Of a stretch of 64,000 nucleotides of DNA, positions 11,821 through 22,839 are shown piece by piece; positions within the stretch are counted from its first letter, which is position 1; each line of letters begins with the position of its first letter. The position numbers and the translations under genes were made by a program. This stretch comes from Pachypanchax playfairii (Eukaryota; Chordata; Actinopteri; Cyprinodontiformes; Aplocheilidae): the NCBI GenBank assembly GCA_006937955.1, contig SSNP01000003.1, positions 2,238,465 to 2,302,464 of the forward strand, given 5' to 3'. The notes under the pieces were generated by a model. That model saw only the letters and a list, made by a program, of their open reading frames with translations, was not told where the DNA came from and made no database searches.

Positions 11821-13029
11821 TGCACTTCTTTCAGATCTTTGTATTAGTTTTTTGCCAACATTTGGTTTAGGGTTGTACAACAAAGTACAGCATGCTAACT
11901 AATGTGTTACAGGCAGCTTTTGACTTTGGATAAAGCAAAGCTGATCGTAATTTTGCTTTCAATCATGTAACAACCAGCTGCTCACAGTATCAGCTTTGGA
12001 GCATGGGCTTGATCACTTATCTGAAGCTTAAAAAGGAAATAATCAACCCCAAGAGTATCAAACTTTTGTGTAACATTTAAACAGATCTGTTTCACACCAA
12101 CTCCAGCTTGTGCAAAACTTGTGTGTTTCATTTGAACATGAGCTTTTATCATTAAAGCCAAACGTGTAATTTTGGCAAAAAAATATTGTGAGTATTTCAA
12201 ATTAACAGCAAGCTCATAGGCTCTTTGTTTTTCCAAAAGTCTGTCCTCTTTTAAAAAAACTGTCAGGGCTCTTCCTTGTGGGGAATGAAGACGCTTTGCC
12301 TCTTATCAACAACAGCAAGCAGAGAGCCCCCCTCTTAGTTTCATTGTCATAAATTATTGAAGTGATTGCTACAAAAAAAGAACAACAATACAGCTACCTT
12401 TTGGTGAAATACAAAAGCTGCAATGAAAAGGAGAGAGGACTCAAGGTGAGCATGACTCACAGACTACATTATCTTTCGGTTTCTCTGTTCCAATGTCAGT
12501 AGCAAAGACAGATTCTCCTTTCATCTATGCCCTTGTTCTGTTTTCTCATGTGCGCGGGAGTATTAAATATGCTGAAATTTTGTGGGTAAGCTTCATGTGT
12601 GCCAAAGCAAGAGGAATCACTGGAGGAGCATCAGTTAGTTTGAGAGACATTGGGAGGGCGGGCTGGTGGGGGAAGGTGGAAATGACTAACGGCCTTTTGT
12701 GTAATTAATGAGGACAGCGTTGATTTCCACCGATAATTTAGCATGGTTGCCAGCGCTTGACTTCTGATCCCCATTTACCGTAGCTCTGTCTCTATTTAGA
12801 TCAGCCTAGTGTGGGAGGAGTGTGTTAACCTTGGAGAACAGACACAAATCACAGGCAGATGAACAGAAACACAAAAAACCTTATCCACATCCACACATAG
12901 GACCCCCCTGAAGCCACCCCCAAGTACACGCACAAACATTTAAACCCCGATCATCTATTTTGCTCTTTCTCTCTTTTTTGCACACATACATCAACGATAT
13001 ACACATTCAAACAAGAAAAGGCATTTGAA

Positions 13030-13031
<2 letters not shown>
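11821..13031. other. unannotated non-coding DNA
   Basis: No gene seen. The part from about 12640 to 12800 is less AT-rich, non-repetitive and retains several CpGs (gggagggcggg, accgataat, cagcgcttgac). It might be a conserved non-coding element, but nothing specific supports that. Confidence 0.4.

Positions 13032-13062
<31 letters not shown>
13032..13062. repeat. (CA)n microsatellite
   Basis: A CA dinucleotide run of about 15 units. The cysteine/valine-rich minus-strand frame over it is a by-product of the repeat. Confidence 0.97.
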
Positions 13063-13067
<5 letters not shown>

Positions 13068-13493
13068 AACACCCACAAGCACCTGGGGCAATGGAATAAA
13101 TGCATCTTTAATGATAGCAGATAAGGACTCCCAACCAGCACTGTAGTCATAGCTCAGTGATTTGGTTAGCAGGGAATGGGACTGTGAGAACAACAACAAA
13201 AAAAACCAGTGGAAACTTCTGGGTCTTCAGGAGTCAGCAACTAAAAACCTACAGTCAGTCACTTGGATAGATAGATCCTCTTTCAATAGTCTGTCAGATG
13301 CTAAACAGGTTTTAAACACAAAATTTAGAATCCAAATGTACTTCACAACTAGTGTTGATATGCTAATCACTTCTGCTGCAACATGTTGATATGAAAGACA
13401 TATAAAAGGCATTAAAGGGACAGTTTTGATCTGTCAAAAGTGGGACTTTGTTGTTATGAACAATTATTATTTTATTTGAGGAACACCCTCAGT
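13063..13493. other. unannotated DNA left of TTAA element
   Basis: No gene seen. At 13412 there is TTAAAGGGACAGTTTTGAT, which looks like the end of a TTAA-type fish MITE. The true left end of the following element could therefore be 13412 instead of 13494. Confidence 0.4.
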
Positions 13494-14022
13494 TTAAAGA
13501 GGCCCTTCCATTAAAAACTATTTTCTGAGGTTTCTGTTGAATATTTTAGCTCCACATGTGTTCTTACCTTCATACTGGGTGTTAAATCAGCACAACAACT
13601 TTCAGTTTTATCTCTCAAACTACGCAGGTGGCGATAACACCCGAGTTCAAACAGCCTGTATTTTTTTTCGTCAGCTCTCGCTGTTGAAGTAACGTCTAGC
13701 ATGCTGCTCGCTAAAAGCTGTAGCATAAGGCGTATCAACCGGAAGAGACTCGGTGTGCTGTTGCCATGCACAGCGGGGAAGGAAACAGGAAGCCTTGCTC
13801 TAGTTTGCTTATTTTGTTAGCCAGTCTGAGTCCAGCAAATTTGCATAATAAATATTAATGAGTTGCAGCCCGAAGCAAGCTAAATCTTCATGCAGAGAGA
13901 TTGAAAGGTCTGTTAATCAGTGTTTCTTAACATTTTTTACATGTAAAATGTTTCATATTACATGTTAATACTTGAGAAATAACCACAAAGTCATGAAATG
14001 TGTATGAAATGGCCTCTTGAAA
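13494..14022 (+). mobile_element. TTAA-type interspersed element, copy 1 (longest)
   Basis: The left end TTAAAGAGGCCCTTCCAT (13494-13511) is an imperfect inverted repeat of the right end ATGAAATGGCCTCTTGAA (14005-14022), matching at about 14 of 18 positions. This suggests a non-autonomous DNA transposon with TTAA target sites (piggyBac or Kolobok-like). Two shorter copies, at 29712-30128 and 58290-58482, share the 3' part. A 24-mer at 13976-13999 is identical in all three. No transposase frame is present. The alternative is a longer element beginning at 13412. Confidence 0.7.
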
Positions 14023-15728
14023 TAAATAGAGATTAGTTCTGACTGTTTTGACATGCTAATAGTTAGTCACCACGAGAACAGTTCCAAAGTACTGCCATAT
14101 TAACAGTATACTAAAAAATATCATAGGGGTTTAGGTGAACACTTCATACATTTTTGCATGGCCATCATTTTTACATTAGTGCATAATTTGCATAATTACA
14201 TAGAACATAGTATACTGTAGCATAAATGAGTGGTGAAGGTAGCTATGTGTGACCCTTCCAGTTCAGGCCGTAACTCATTCAGTTGGAATTTGAGATAATA
14301 TTCCATGTAAAATAACTATGTAATGTGAAACAGATACAAAAGGTTTGTAAAATAACATGCACATGAACTGCTGTAAAATATTTGTGATTGGAGGTTGTTT
14401 TTAGATGGCCACAATCTACATTGGAACTGATCCTGCCTTGTCATGTCATTAGCTCATCAATCTGGCCAGAACTAATAAGAATTTTTCTAAGCTGAGAATG
14501 TTCGAAAAGCTTTCAAAACCAGGTAAGATATTAATTGTTCATAACCTTTCCACAGAACCCACTTCCTCAGATCTAAACTATTCCTTTATGCTAAAATTAT
14601 AAGAAGAAGCATTGATCAAAAGTTAGCTTCTGTCTTAAGGGTATGTTGGGGGGTGGGAAGCTGACTGGTTATCAGCATATGCTGGTTTATGGCTTCACAT
14701 GTTCATGGTCCTTTAAACTCCTGATTGACATGCAAGTGCCATCATGCTTTATTCATTCATTCACTTCTATGCAAACATCAATGGAACTTGGCTGCATCAC
14801 AAGCCAGAGCTTAAACAAATAGCATGCCTCTCCCTCAGGCCTTACAGCTGACATTTCCTGGATTTATTATGCATGTGGATGAGCTGCAGGGAATTCAGGT
14901 GCAACTACATAATACTTGTGGTGTAATAGTGGGTTTGTACATCTTACAACAACACAAATGCCCATATGGCACAAGAGACCTCAGATTTGTTGGCGTTCAA
15001 CTGTCACAGCCTCCCAGACAAAAGTCAGAAACACTTACATCCCTTATCAGCACACCCAATCCAGTTTCATGTCTTTTTATGAATACAAACTTGTTTTTTG
15101 TTCAAATGTAGCAACAGGTACAAGCATCAGATTTTGACAAATAGACATGCTTCTTTAAAGTTTTTTTTAATAAGAACTCATATGTGACAGAAGTATCTAT
15201 ATGAAAATTGTTGGAACTACTGTGTGAGTATGTCTTTCTGTATGTATGATTTATACTTTTCATCAGGTAAGCACATCCTTGAGTTGGGATATTACTCATT
15301 TTAAGAAGGTTTTCAAACTCTTCCAATACCAGACTAGCATGAGGAACTTGAATTGGGATACACTGTAAGGGTCTTTCTAAGTAACTACTTTGCTTTTTGT
15401 TTTTGTAGCAAAGTTTTAACCTCAACTTGGGATAATTTAAAATTAGAATAAGAAATCACTCTTGTGAGCAGTTCCAGGTTTCTGCCTGGTTTTATTCATC
15501 CGCTTCTGACTGTTTCCAGGCTGCAGTACCACACATGATAAGCCTCCCATTCATTTGTTAAACAGGGGCAGCGGGGTTCACCCAAGTGATCCTAAAGTTG
15601 GACTTCTGATGAGAAGCGGCTCCAAATGCCACATGAAACTCATTAATCAGGGACACGAGGATGCTGCTGTTGTCGGCAAGACTGGCTGCACTCCTGCTCA
15701 GAGGTTAAATATGCTTTCAAAAGTCAGA

Positions 15729-15730
<2 letters not shown>
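14023..15730. other. unannotated AT-rich non-coding DNA
   Basis: Nothing recognised. Overlapping short frames at 14824-15137 (plus) and 15102-15425 (minus) have no family resemblance. Confidence 0.5.

Positions 15731-15773
<43 letters not shown>
15731..15773. repeat. (TTA)n microsatellite at LINE 3' end
   Basis: About 14 units of TTA; on the minus strand this reads (AAT)n. It lies immediately downstream of the 3' end of the minus-strand LINE. It may therefore be the expanded simple-repeat tail of that element and not an independent microsatellite. It encodes a run of tyrosines in a spurious plus-strand frame. Confidence 0.9.
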
Positions 15774-16785
15774 GGACCAATACTCTTCATACATGACAGT
15801 GTGAGGTAGATTTATCGGACAAGGGATACAAATTCCAGTTGAAATTCAAATGTACTTTTTTCATCCAGAAAGGAAATTGACATTGTATGGTAACTAATTG
15901 TTTCTTCAGGGAGCCATTGTAGAGGGTTCTACCTGTGGGCAGGAAGGATCTAGTAGTTTGTCTTGCAGCAGATCTGAAGAAGTCTCTGTCTGAAGACATT
16001 CTGTTGTTTAGTTACTGTGTCTTGAAGAGGATGCTGACAGTTTTCCATTATGCATTTAAATTTTCAAAGCCTTTCACTTTGTACAAGTAACTCAAAAGAC
16101 TCCAGATCAGTCCCCAGAACTGAACCAGCCTTCTTTGTTAATTTGTTCTACCTCTTAATGTCACCTCCTCTGATGCTGCTCTCCCAAAAAGTCGCTGCAG
16201 ATGTTATCAAACTCTCCATAAATTATCTTCAACATCCTGCAGCAAACGTTGAAGGATCTAAGCTTCCTGAGGTAGTCCAGTCTGCTCTGTCCCTTCCTAA
16301 AAACAGCATCACAGTTGTGTCTCCATTTCAGTCTGTTGTCCAGGTGAACACCAGGTATTTATACTCCTCCACCACCTCCACTTCTTCTCCCATGATAGAA
16401 ATGGGTTTTGACATGTTGCTGCTCTTCCTGAAATCCACAATCATCTCCTTTGTCTTGTTCACATTCAAGATGAGAGGATTGTTTGCACACCAGGACACAA
16501 AGCGGTCCACCAGTTCTCTGTACTCAGTCTCTTGTCCATCTCTGATCCACCAACAACTGCAGAGTCATCAGAGTAGTTTTGTAGATGGCAGGACTCTGAC
16601 CTGTACTGAAAGTCTGAGATGTACATAGTGAAAAGGAATGGTGAGAGTACAGTCCCCTGTGGTGCTCCTGTGCTGCTGATCACCTGGTTAGACATATAAC
16701 TCTTCAGTCTCACAAACTGTGGTCTGTTTGTGAGGTAGTCCTTAATCCAGGTGATTGTGGAGGCATCTTGTGGAACAAGCTTCTA
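15774..16785 (-). pseudogene. 5'-truncated LINE, reverse transcriptase pseudogene
   Basis: On the minus strand, the frame within 16465-16713 carries the reverse transcriptase block GAPQGTVLSP (about 16668-16639). It continues to the catalytic-site version YSDD (about 16575-16564, in place of the usual F/Y-A-D-D). The next segment, LILNVNKTKEMIVDF, lies in a different frame (frame within 16328-16510), so there is a frameshift near 16530. A second frameshift follows EEYKYL near 16350. Further 3' the frame containing RDFFRSAARQTTRSFLP (15787-15999) matches the usual C-terminal end of such elements. The gene encodes the non-LTR retrotransposon polymerase; this copy lacks the endonuclease and 5' half and cannot be functional. 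Placement in the CR1/L2/Jockey group is likely; the clade is uncertain. Confidence 0.88.
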
Positions 16786-17355
16786 GTTTAATTCATGAGA
16801 CAGACACCCTGTCTGCTTTTAAACCTAGGCTCAAAATGTTTCTTTTTGATCAATCCTATATTTAGGGTTAATTTAGGTTATCCTAAGCTTTCTCTTTAGT
16901 TGCCACTATCTTAGACTGCTGGAGGACACACTAACCATATACGTATCACATTTCTTCACTCTGAAATCTTTACTCTCTGTGTATGTATTTATTATTCTTG
17001 CTGTTGTTAACTTTAACTCTGTTTCCCTAGAAAACCCTTCTATGTTTGTCTATATCTCTTTCCTGTCCTCCCAAGCCTCAGTCAGTTGAGGCATAAGGCT
17101 GTTCATACAGAGTCCAGTTCTGCTGGATTTTCCTGTTGAAAGGTAGCCATTCATTTCTACTCTCACCAGTTAGTGCTTGCTCAAAATGGGATATCTGCTC
17201 ATTTCTTTTGGTAGGAAGCATTTTATTAACTGGCATTCTAAAATCCACTGAAATTGAGCATATCACAATTGATGGTGTATTTGGCTGTGAATCTGGACCT
17301 GTTTATGTGCTGTCTTTTGTTGTAATGGTGCTTAATGAATTGAATTGAATTGAAG
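16786..17355 (+). mobile_element. 3' end of another LINE, plus strand
   Basis: A short open segment (about 16793-16864) reads ETDTLSAFKPRLKMFLFDQ before a stop. This is the pattern seen at the C-terminus of many fish LINE ORF2 proteins. It is followed by a long untranslated stretch containing ttttcctgttgaaagg and tagtgcttgctcaaa, as in known fish LINE 3' ends. The element closes on a (TTGAA)n-type tail (tgaattgaattgaattgaa, 17337-17355). It abuts the minus-strand LINE at about 16785. The family name is not certain. Confidence 0.65.
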
Positions 17356-17972
17356 AGAAATTAAGTAAAAAAACCTCTGTAAAGCAATTCCATCTTTGAT
17401 TCTACATATGTAACAAAAAAAGTATTTTGACTTTCATACTGAAGTGGAAAAGACAGATAGATCATCATCAAAAATAGGAACAGGAAAAAAGAAAAATCCT
17501 GTCAAGGGTATTATGGAAGTCTCTGAGGAAGAAGGCCATAGATCAAAGCATAGGAGGGCCATTTGTTCCTGAGGAATAATAGCTGTGATGTGTCTCGGAC
17601 CTGCTGACCTGCTGGAACAATAAAGCTGAGCTGCGGCTGCCTAAGAGCAACGACCTTGTGTGGTTGAAACCTGCCTGAAAAAAGGTGGTAAAGAAAGATG
17701 GATTGGGAGAGAGAGAGAGACGCATGACCAGGAAGAAACAATTACAATCTATATAAAGCCTGATTCCTGTCCAACAATGCCACTCACACTGCAGAGAGAA
17801 GTTGTTGTTGGCTTTCTCTTAACAGTAGAAAAAGAAAAAGGAGAGTTTTAAAGGTGGTGAAGGATGTAGAAGTGCTTTTCAAAGACACATTACAGCTATT
17901 TCTTAAATTTAAAGCATCACTTTAAGCTTGTCAACTGTCAAGTGTTTGAGTTTTTGAAATGGTCATCCTGAC
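17356..17972. other. unannotated non-coding DNA
   Basis: No gene seen. A short GA run lies at about 17707-17720. Frames on both strands (17511-17741 minus, 17660-17851 plus) are unrecognised. Confidence 0.5.
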
Positions 17973-18457
17973 TTAAAGCAGAACTAAGTAAGTTTTTTCA
18001 CCTCAATAAATGTTTTCTAGAGTCCCTGTGGGGGTAAACAAGGACTTGGCGGGGTGATTCGTGGGTCCCTCCCCTCCCTCCGGGGTCTGTGTCCTGAAAG
18101 CAGCACTTGCAACTTTCAGTGGATCGGACCCGACTAATCTCGCGAGAACAAACCTGCTTTACGGCACTCACACTCACGTACATAAATACAAGCATGAAGC
18201 CCTTGCCGTTGTTAGCAACGCCACCCTTAGGAGCGCAAAGATGACAATAATACTCACCTGTCAAGACATTTTCTTGGTTTTGTTTTTCTTTCTTCTTGCA
18301 AAAGCGTTCTCTGCGCGTTGTTGTTGGGGGGGCGGCGGCGGGGTGGAGGGGGTGAGGGGGGGTCTGCGGCGGCGGCGGGGGAACGTTACGACAGTGAGCT
18401 TTCACAGGGGACCAGTAGGGGGAGAGCGAGAGCAAAACTTACTTAGTTCTGCTTTAA
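17973..18457. mobile_element. TTAA-flanked MITE with perfect 24-bp inverted repeats
   Basis: The 24 bases at 17973-17996 (starting TTAAAGCAGAACTAAG) are the exact reverse complement of 18434-18457, a 24/24 match that includes TTAA at each edge. The 485-bp element therefore has intact termini and a TTAA target site, as in piggyBac or Kolobok transposons. It has no transposase. The interior is strikingly GC- and CpG-rich (about 18040-18240 and 18300-18430), unlike its surroundings. The long frames on both strands (18061-18471 plus, 17998-18435 minus) exist only because GC-rich DNA has few stop codons. Intact ends suggest a relatively recent insertion. Confidence 0.93.
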
Positions 18458-18601
18458 TGCATTTTTCTTAAAACAACGGTTACCAGCCTAGACACCAGAT
18501 TGTACTTACAAACACATCATGAATACATTCCTTACATAGGTTGTATGGACGATGTGTCTCTATCTACCTCAAAAGCAAAGCTACAGAATTGGATGTTACT
18601 A

Positions 18602-18707
18602 TATTGTGTTTTTGAATCCAGTGTCCGTGCACTAAAAACATTTGGTTCAAAATCCCACCTACACAAAATCATATTGTTTTTTCAAGCATTAAATAACTAA
18701 TTACAAT
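18602..18707. repeat. interspersed repeat pair, copy B
   Basis: This segment shares tattgtgtttttgaatccag and the closing ATTAAATAACTAATTACAA with 11366-11443, with extra sequence in the middle. The class is unknown; no inverted ends were seen. Confidence 0.6.
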
Positions 18708-19300
18708 TAGCTTGTTTCACCTGTGGTATAACATTACTTTGTCCATATTATGTTCTTCACACACCATGTTTCTCAATTAATTGGTTCCATGTCTTTACAT
18801 CAAAATTTTTGAAAATTGTTTGGAAACCAAGACAGAACTATTCTGTCACGTCTGAAAAGTGTGAGGGAGATACAGGGGAGAAATGGCAAGGTACAAATCA
18901 AAGGAAAGAAGTCATTCAGCCACCTCGAAGATAGGTAACAAAAGGCTTTCCATGAGCTGTGGGCTTCTCAGCAGATAAAAGTGTGTCTGGCAGACAGGGC
19001 GACAGACTGGTATCCATTGTGTTTCTAGGGGAGGGTGCAGACAGTGGTGTGAAAGGAGCCATCAAGGTTGAATGGGTGAGAAAAGGGGATCTGTGGGAGC
19101 AAATGAAAAGGACCTAGATCAAGCACGCCATTGGTCTCAATAGGATGAAATGACGACATAGCGCGTGGAGGTAATTTCAACAGGTGACCACCAGCAATAA
19201 TCACAATGCTGATGTTTGGATAGCACAAAGTTATTAAACCTGTAAACAAGTACACGATGGCTGTTTCTTCCTTGTTGGTTCAGTGAACTACAGTCACAGT
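18708..19300. other. unannotated non-coding DNA
   Basis: Nothing recognised. Confidence 0.5.
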
Positions 19301-19642
19301 AAAGATGCACCTATACCAATACTGGAATCGGGCCGATACCATTCTAATGTACTCCTCGTATATCAGTTAGTTAACCAATATCATGAACTGATACCTAAAA
19401 TATGGAAACTCTACAATAATTTCACAGAAAATGTTTTTGTGTTTGGGTTTTGTTGTCATTTTTATTAATATTTAATTTTGTATAGAGTTCCCCATCATTT
19501 GTTGTAACAAGCAGGGAAGAAATAAAACCTGTCTTCCAATTCATTGCATTTCTTTTGTCTGGTAGAAGTATTGGCATTGCTACTTGGTATTGGCAAATAC
19601 TCAAATTCAAGTATCAGTGTTGTATCAGTTTGAAAAAAGCTA
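19301..19642 (+). mobile_element. hAT-type MITE relic (GATGCACC ends)
   Basis: The left end AAAGATGCACCTATACCAAT and the repeated GATACC/GGTATTGG words near both ends (19309-19340 and 19585-19632) match a widespread fish hAT-derived family whose ends read AGAGATGCACCGATACC. The right terminus is lost after gtttgaaaaaagc, where a GGTGCATC-like end would be expected. No coding capacity is visible. Confidence 0.65.
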
Positions 19643-20910
19643 TATTTTAAACCACTGTAGGAACATAAGGTCTGATGTAAAAGAATGGATGGGAAATTTA
19701 TCAGAGAGTTTGAACAGGAACAAGTACTTCTAAAACATAAATGATAAAAAGCTTACTAGCCAAGAAAATATTTGATCCTTTTTAATCATATTAGATTTCT
19801 TAATTGTGTTTGAATTTTCCCCTCTCTGCCAATATTAAACATAATTTTATACAGTACAGAAGAAAAAAAAAAGGAGAAAAGTCCTCCAGGTGATGGAGGA
19901 TTCTAACAGCAGTGTAGTGTTTGTGGTCACTGGGATACGTTTTCTCTCCTTTTATTTTTTTTCCTTGTTTTGTTTTTCTTTTTTTATCTGAAAAAGCAGT
20001 TTAATATCTGATCAAGGGGTGAAAGTATGTGAGGGTTAAAAAAGAAACCCAGTCCATTGTCTGAGACTCTACAAAGAGCAGCACTGTCAAGGCAGGCAGT
20101 GTTGATCTTAGTAGAGTGTTTTAAGTTCAACAAAAGTTCCAACTGTTTACAGAAAAAAATAAATGTAAAACCTGGCAGACTGCTCCGAATCAGCACAGCT
20201 GTGAGTAACACCTTAAAGTTGTTAGAAAATATCACTTACCAATTTAGTTTTTGTATCAGTATTTTTATTAAATGATTTAATATGAGTCATATTAAATCTG
20301 AAACAAGCCACATATTTTACTCTTTCTTATTTAGTTACAATATATCTTTTTAATGGCAGAAAGGTCTCAATAAAAGAAGAAGAAACAAATAGACAAGATT
20401 AAAGCTTCAGCAGTTCTGTTAGATTTAACTTGTCCATTATTTATGAGTTTTATTATAAATTATTCTGTATGTTATTTGTTCTCAATTTTTTCACCAGGTC
20501 ATGAAAATTAGGTAAAGTGCGTGATAACTATTATTGATTAAATGTAAATGTTTTTAAGCCCTTTGTGGAAACGGAGATTCAAAATCTACAGACTTTACAC
20601 TGTTAAGATGAATATGCAAATGTTTGTAGTAATTCCCATGTCCAGCAACATGCTGCCTGTCCAAACACCAAGTCGTGTCATGCCAATGTGGTATCATCAA
20701 CAACACCTCAATTCATCCATTTTGATCAGGATTTATTAATTCTCCACACATGAGACAAAAGTTCTTCAGTTGAAGATTCTCAGCTCTGATGTTGCTGTTC
20801 TCCCTTTACATCAATTCATTTCCTTTAGAAATCTTTTTCTCTTGTTCACTTTTTTTCGAAAAAACTAAAAATCTCTGTGCAACAAGGACCCAAACTACAA
20901 CTTGAAAGGA
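19643..20910. other. unannotated AT-rich non-coding DNA
   Basis: Nothing recognised. Poly(A) and poly(T) stretches occur at about 19860-19872 and 19960-19985. Confidence 0.5.
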
Positions 20911-21310
20911 CATCACATTACCCTTTCAGATGGGGGCGCTAATGTTGCAGCAGAAATCACAGAGTTCCAACCCGTCATAATAAGAGGGAGCAATTGGCAT
21001 CAGCTGTTATTGAGTTATAACCTTGCAACACAATGTGGCGTCTTAGCGGAGGGGTATGGGTGTTATGCTACAGTAACCTTGTCGTGAGGACAACAAAGTG
21101 ACACACGTTGATAGATGGAATGCACTAAATGGTTTCACGAATGTCATGGGTAGTTGGTAACTGTTAGAAAGGGTCAAGCATAGTAATTATGCAGCACCTC
21201 ATCTGAAGAGCTGTTATTATTCCCATGCTAGTTATTTGCATGACAGGATTGGGGTCAACTCATGTCACTGAAGAGTCAGTTGAGGAAATTAATGCAAATT
21301 TAAAGGGGCA
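20911..21310. promoter_or_regulatory. candidate enhancer with paired octamer motifs
   Basis: This is non-repetitive mixed-composition DNA carrying two perfect POU octamer motifs in opposite orientation: ATTTGCAT at 21234-21241 and ATGCAAAT at 21292-21299. Several TAAT/ATTA cores lie around them. Oct/POU proteins are known to bind this octamer. Enhancer function is an inference from motif pairing alone. Confidence 0.3.
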
Positions 21311-22839
21311 TTGGAGCGGATCTTCTAAGCGTGTGTAATTTTAAACACAGTTGTGGTTTTGTGCTGTTTCTGTAGTTTTATTACTGAAACCTCTCGTGTT
21401 TTGATGGTCACATTTGGTCAGGCAAATCAAACATTAATGATAAAAATCCTATGAGGAAAAAAGAAGTGTTTTTTTTTTTACAACTACTTATCCCTACAGC
21501 TTGAAGAACAGACAGAAAAACATTGTGCCAGTCCGCCCCGTCATGTATTTATCAGTGTCGCGCCAGTCTCCCACCATAATGAATGCAAAGCCAGCACGCC
21601 CAAGTTCAGTCCTGACAGAAGGACGGCAGCCCCGCCTCACATTTGAAGAAGACAACAGCGTTCATCCCACTTTCTTTTCCCCTTCCCCTCCTTCCTCACT
21701 GTGGTAATGGTTTCTCTGACCTCTGTCTCCCCATTACTGTATGCTTCACCCAACATCAACCATCAGACAGCATCACTCATCCACACAGTTCAGACATCAT
21801 GAAAGCAGCGGTGTCGCCGCCTATTGCCTGATGCCCGCCGCATTAGCCGGTGACAGCCGGAGTTTGTAGAATGATAGAGATGAGGGGATCTCTGAATGAG
21901 ATGGCAGTGATGACCCTGATGATGACCTAATTAGTGGAGTGTTTTTCAAAACTGCACTGGAGAGAATGAAAAAGAACAGACATTGAAATTGCATCTTAAG
22001 CTACTCGTAATATGCTTTGCTAGCTTCTGAGTTTTGGACTAAAGCCAGAGAATACCTGTTTTCTCTGATAGCCTTCAATTTATTTGCCATTTGTTACAGT
22101 ACCTTTGACGGACACATTAGCCGGAGACCATACAGTAGCAAACCTTTTGTTTCTGTGGGTTGGTGAGAGGAAACATTTCAGATGTCTGGAAAGCTGCAGG
22201 GCTTCACGTCACATTTACTCTGTGAGACATGTGATTCATAGCTCAGCAGTCTTTCACTGTGTGTCTATAAAATATGCTTTTACAGATAAGACAAATCTCA
22301 GCTAAACAAGAACACAAACTGTACAATTAGTCAACTGAAAAGAAAATAATGGTTAAAATATGTAAATAAGGAGGATTCTGTGCCAGAATTTTCATTCTAA
22401 CATCCAGGTTACTTTTGATTTGTCTTATGTGTCTTCTCAAGCTAAATATACGAAACATGATTCATGTTTTAGGTATGTTTTTCATGGGCTGCAAGCCAGT
22501 TTAAAAACTGATGGCTTATACAGACATTTCATTACTAACATTCTAATCTAAATGCAATTTTTCATTGGACGCTGCACCTGTTCTGAGATGGATCTTATTT
22601 TGGAGACATGACATATGCGTTCACCTCTTACACACATGGACACTGCCATCCTGTGAGGAAGAGGCAGGAACTGGCTGCAGAAGCATTTGCTTTAACTGAT
22701 GTGAGTCTCCTAAGAGTGACTATCGTGGCAGCTCACAGACACAAACCAAAGGAAAAAAAAAAACTTTTCCTCTTTTCTTTTCTTCTTAATCAATATTACT
22801 TTCCCTCAGGGGAGGATTAAGAAAAAAGGTTTTCCAGAT
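21311..22839. other. unannotated non-coding DNA
   Basis: No gene seen. Frames at 21501-21831 and 22084-22305 are unrecognised. Confidence 0.5.

Noticed and set aside
13412..13430. TTAAAGGGACAG as the left end of the 13.5 kb element
   Set aside because: The pairing with the right end is better from 13494; kept as an alternative boundary.
15555..15809. Frame with a long tyrosine run
   Set aside because: The run is the TTA microsatellite.
16050..16628. 192-codon plus-strand frame, the longest in the window
   Set aside because: It is antisense to the minus-strand LINE, whose reverse transcriptase motifs read on the other strand.
17998..18471. Two frames of 136 and 145 codons on opposite strands
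   Set aside because: They lie within the GC-rich MITE, overlap each other and even cross its terminal repeats; few stop codons in GC-rich DNA explain them.
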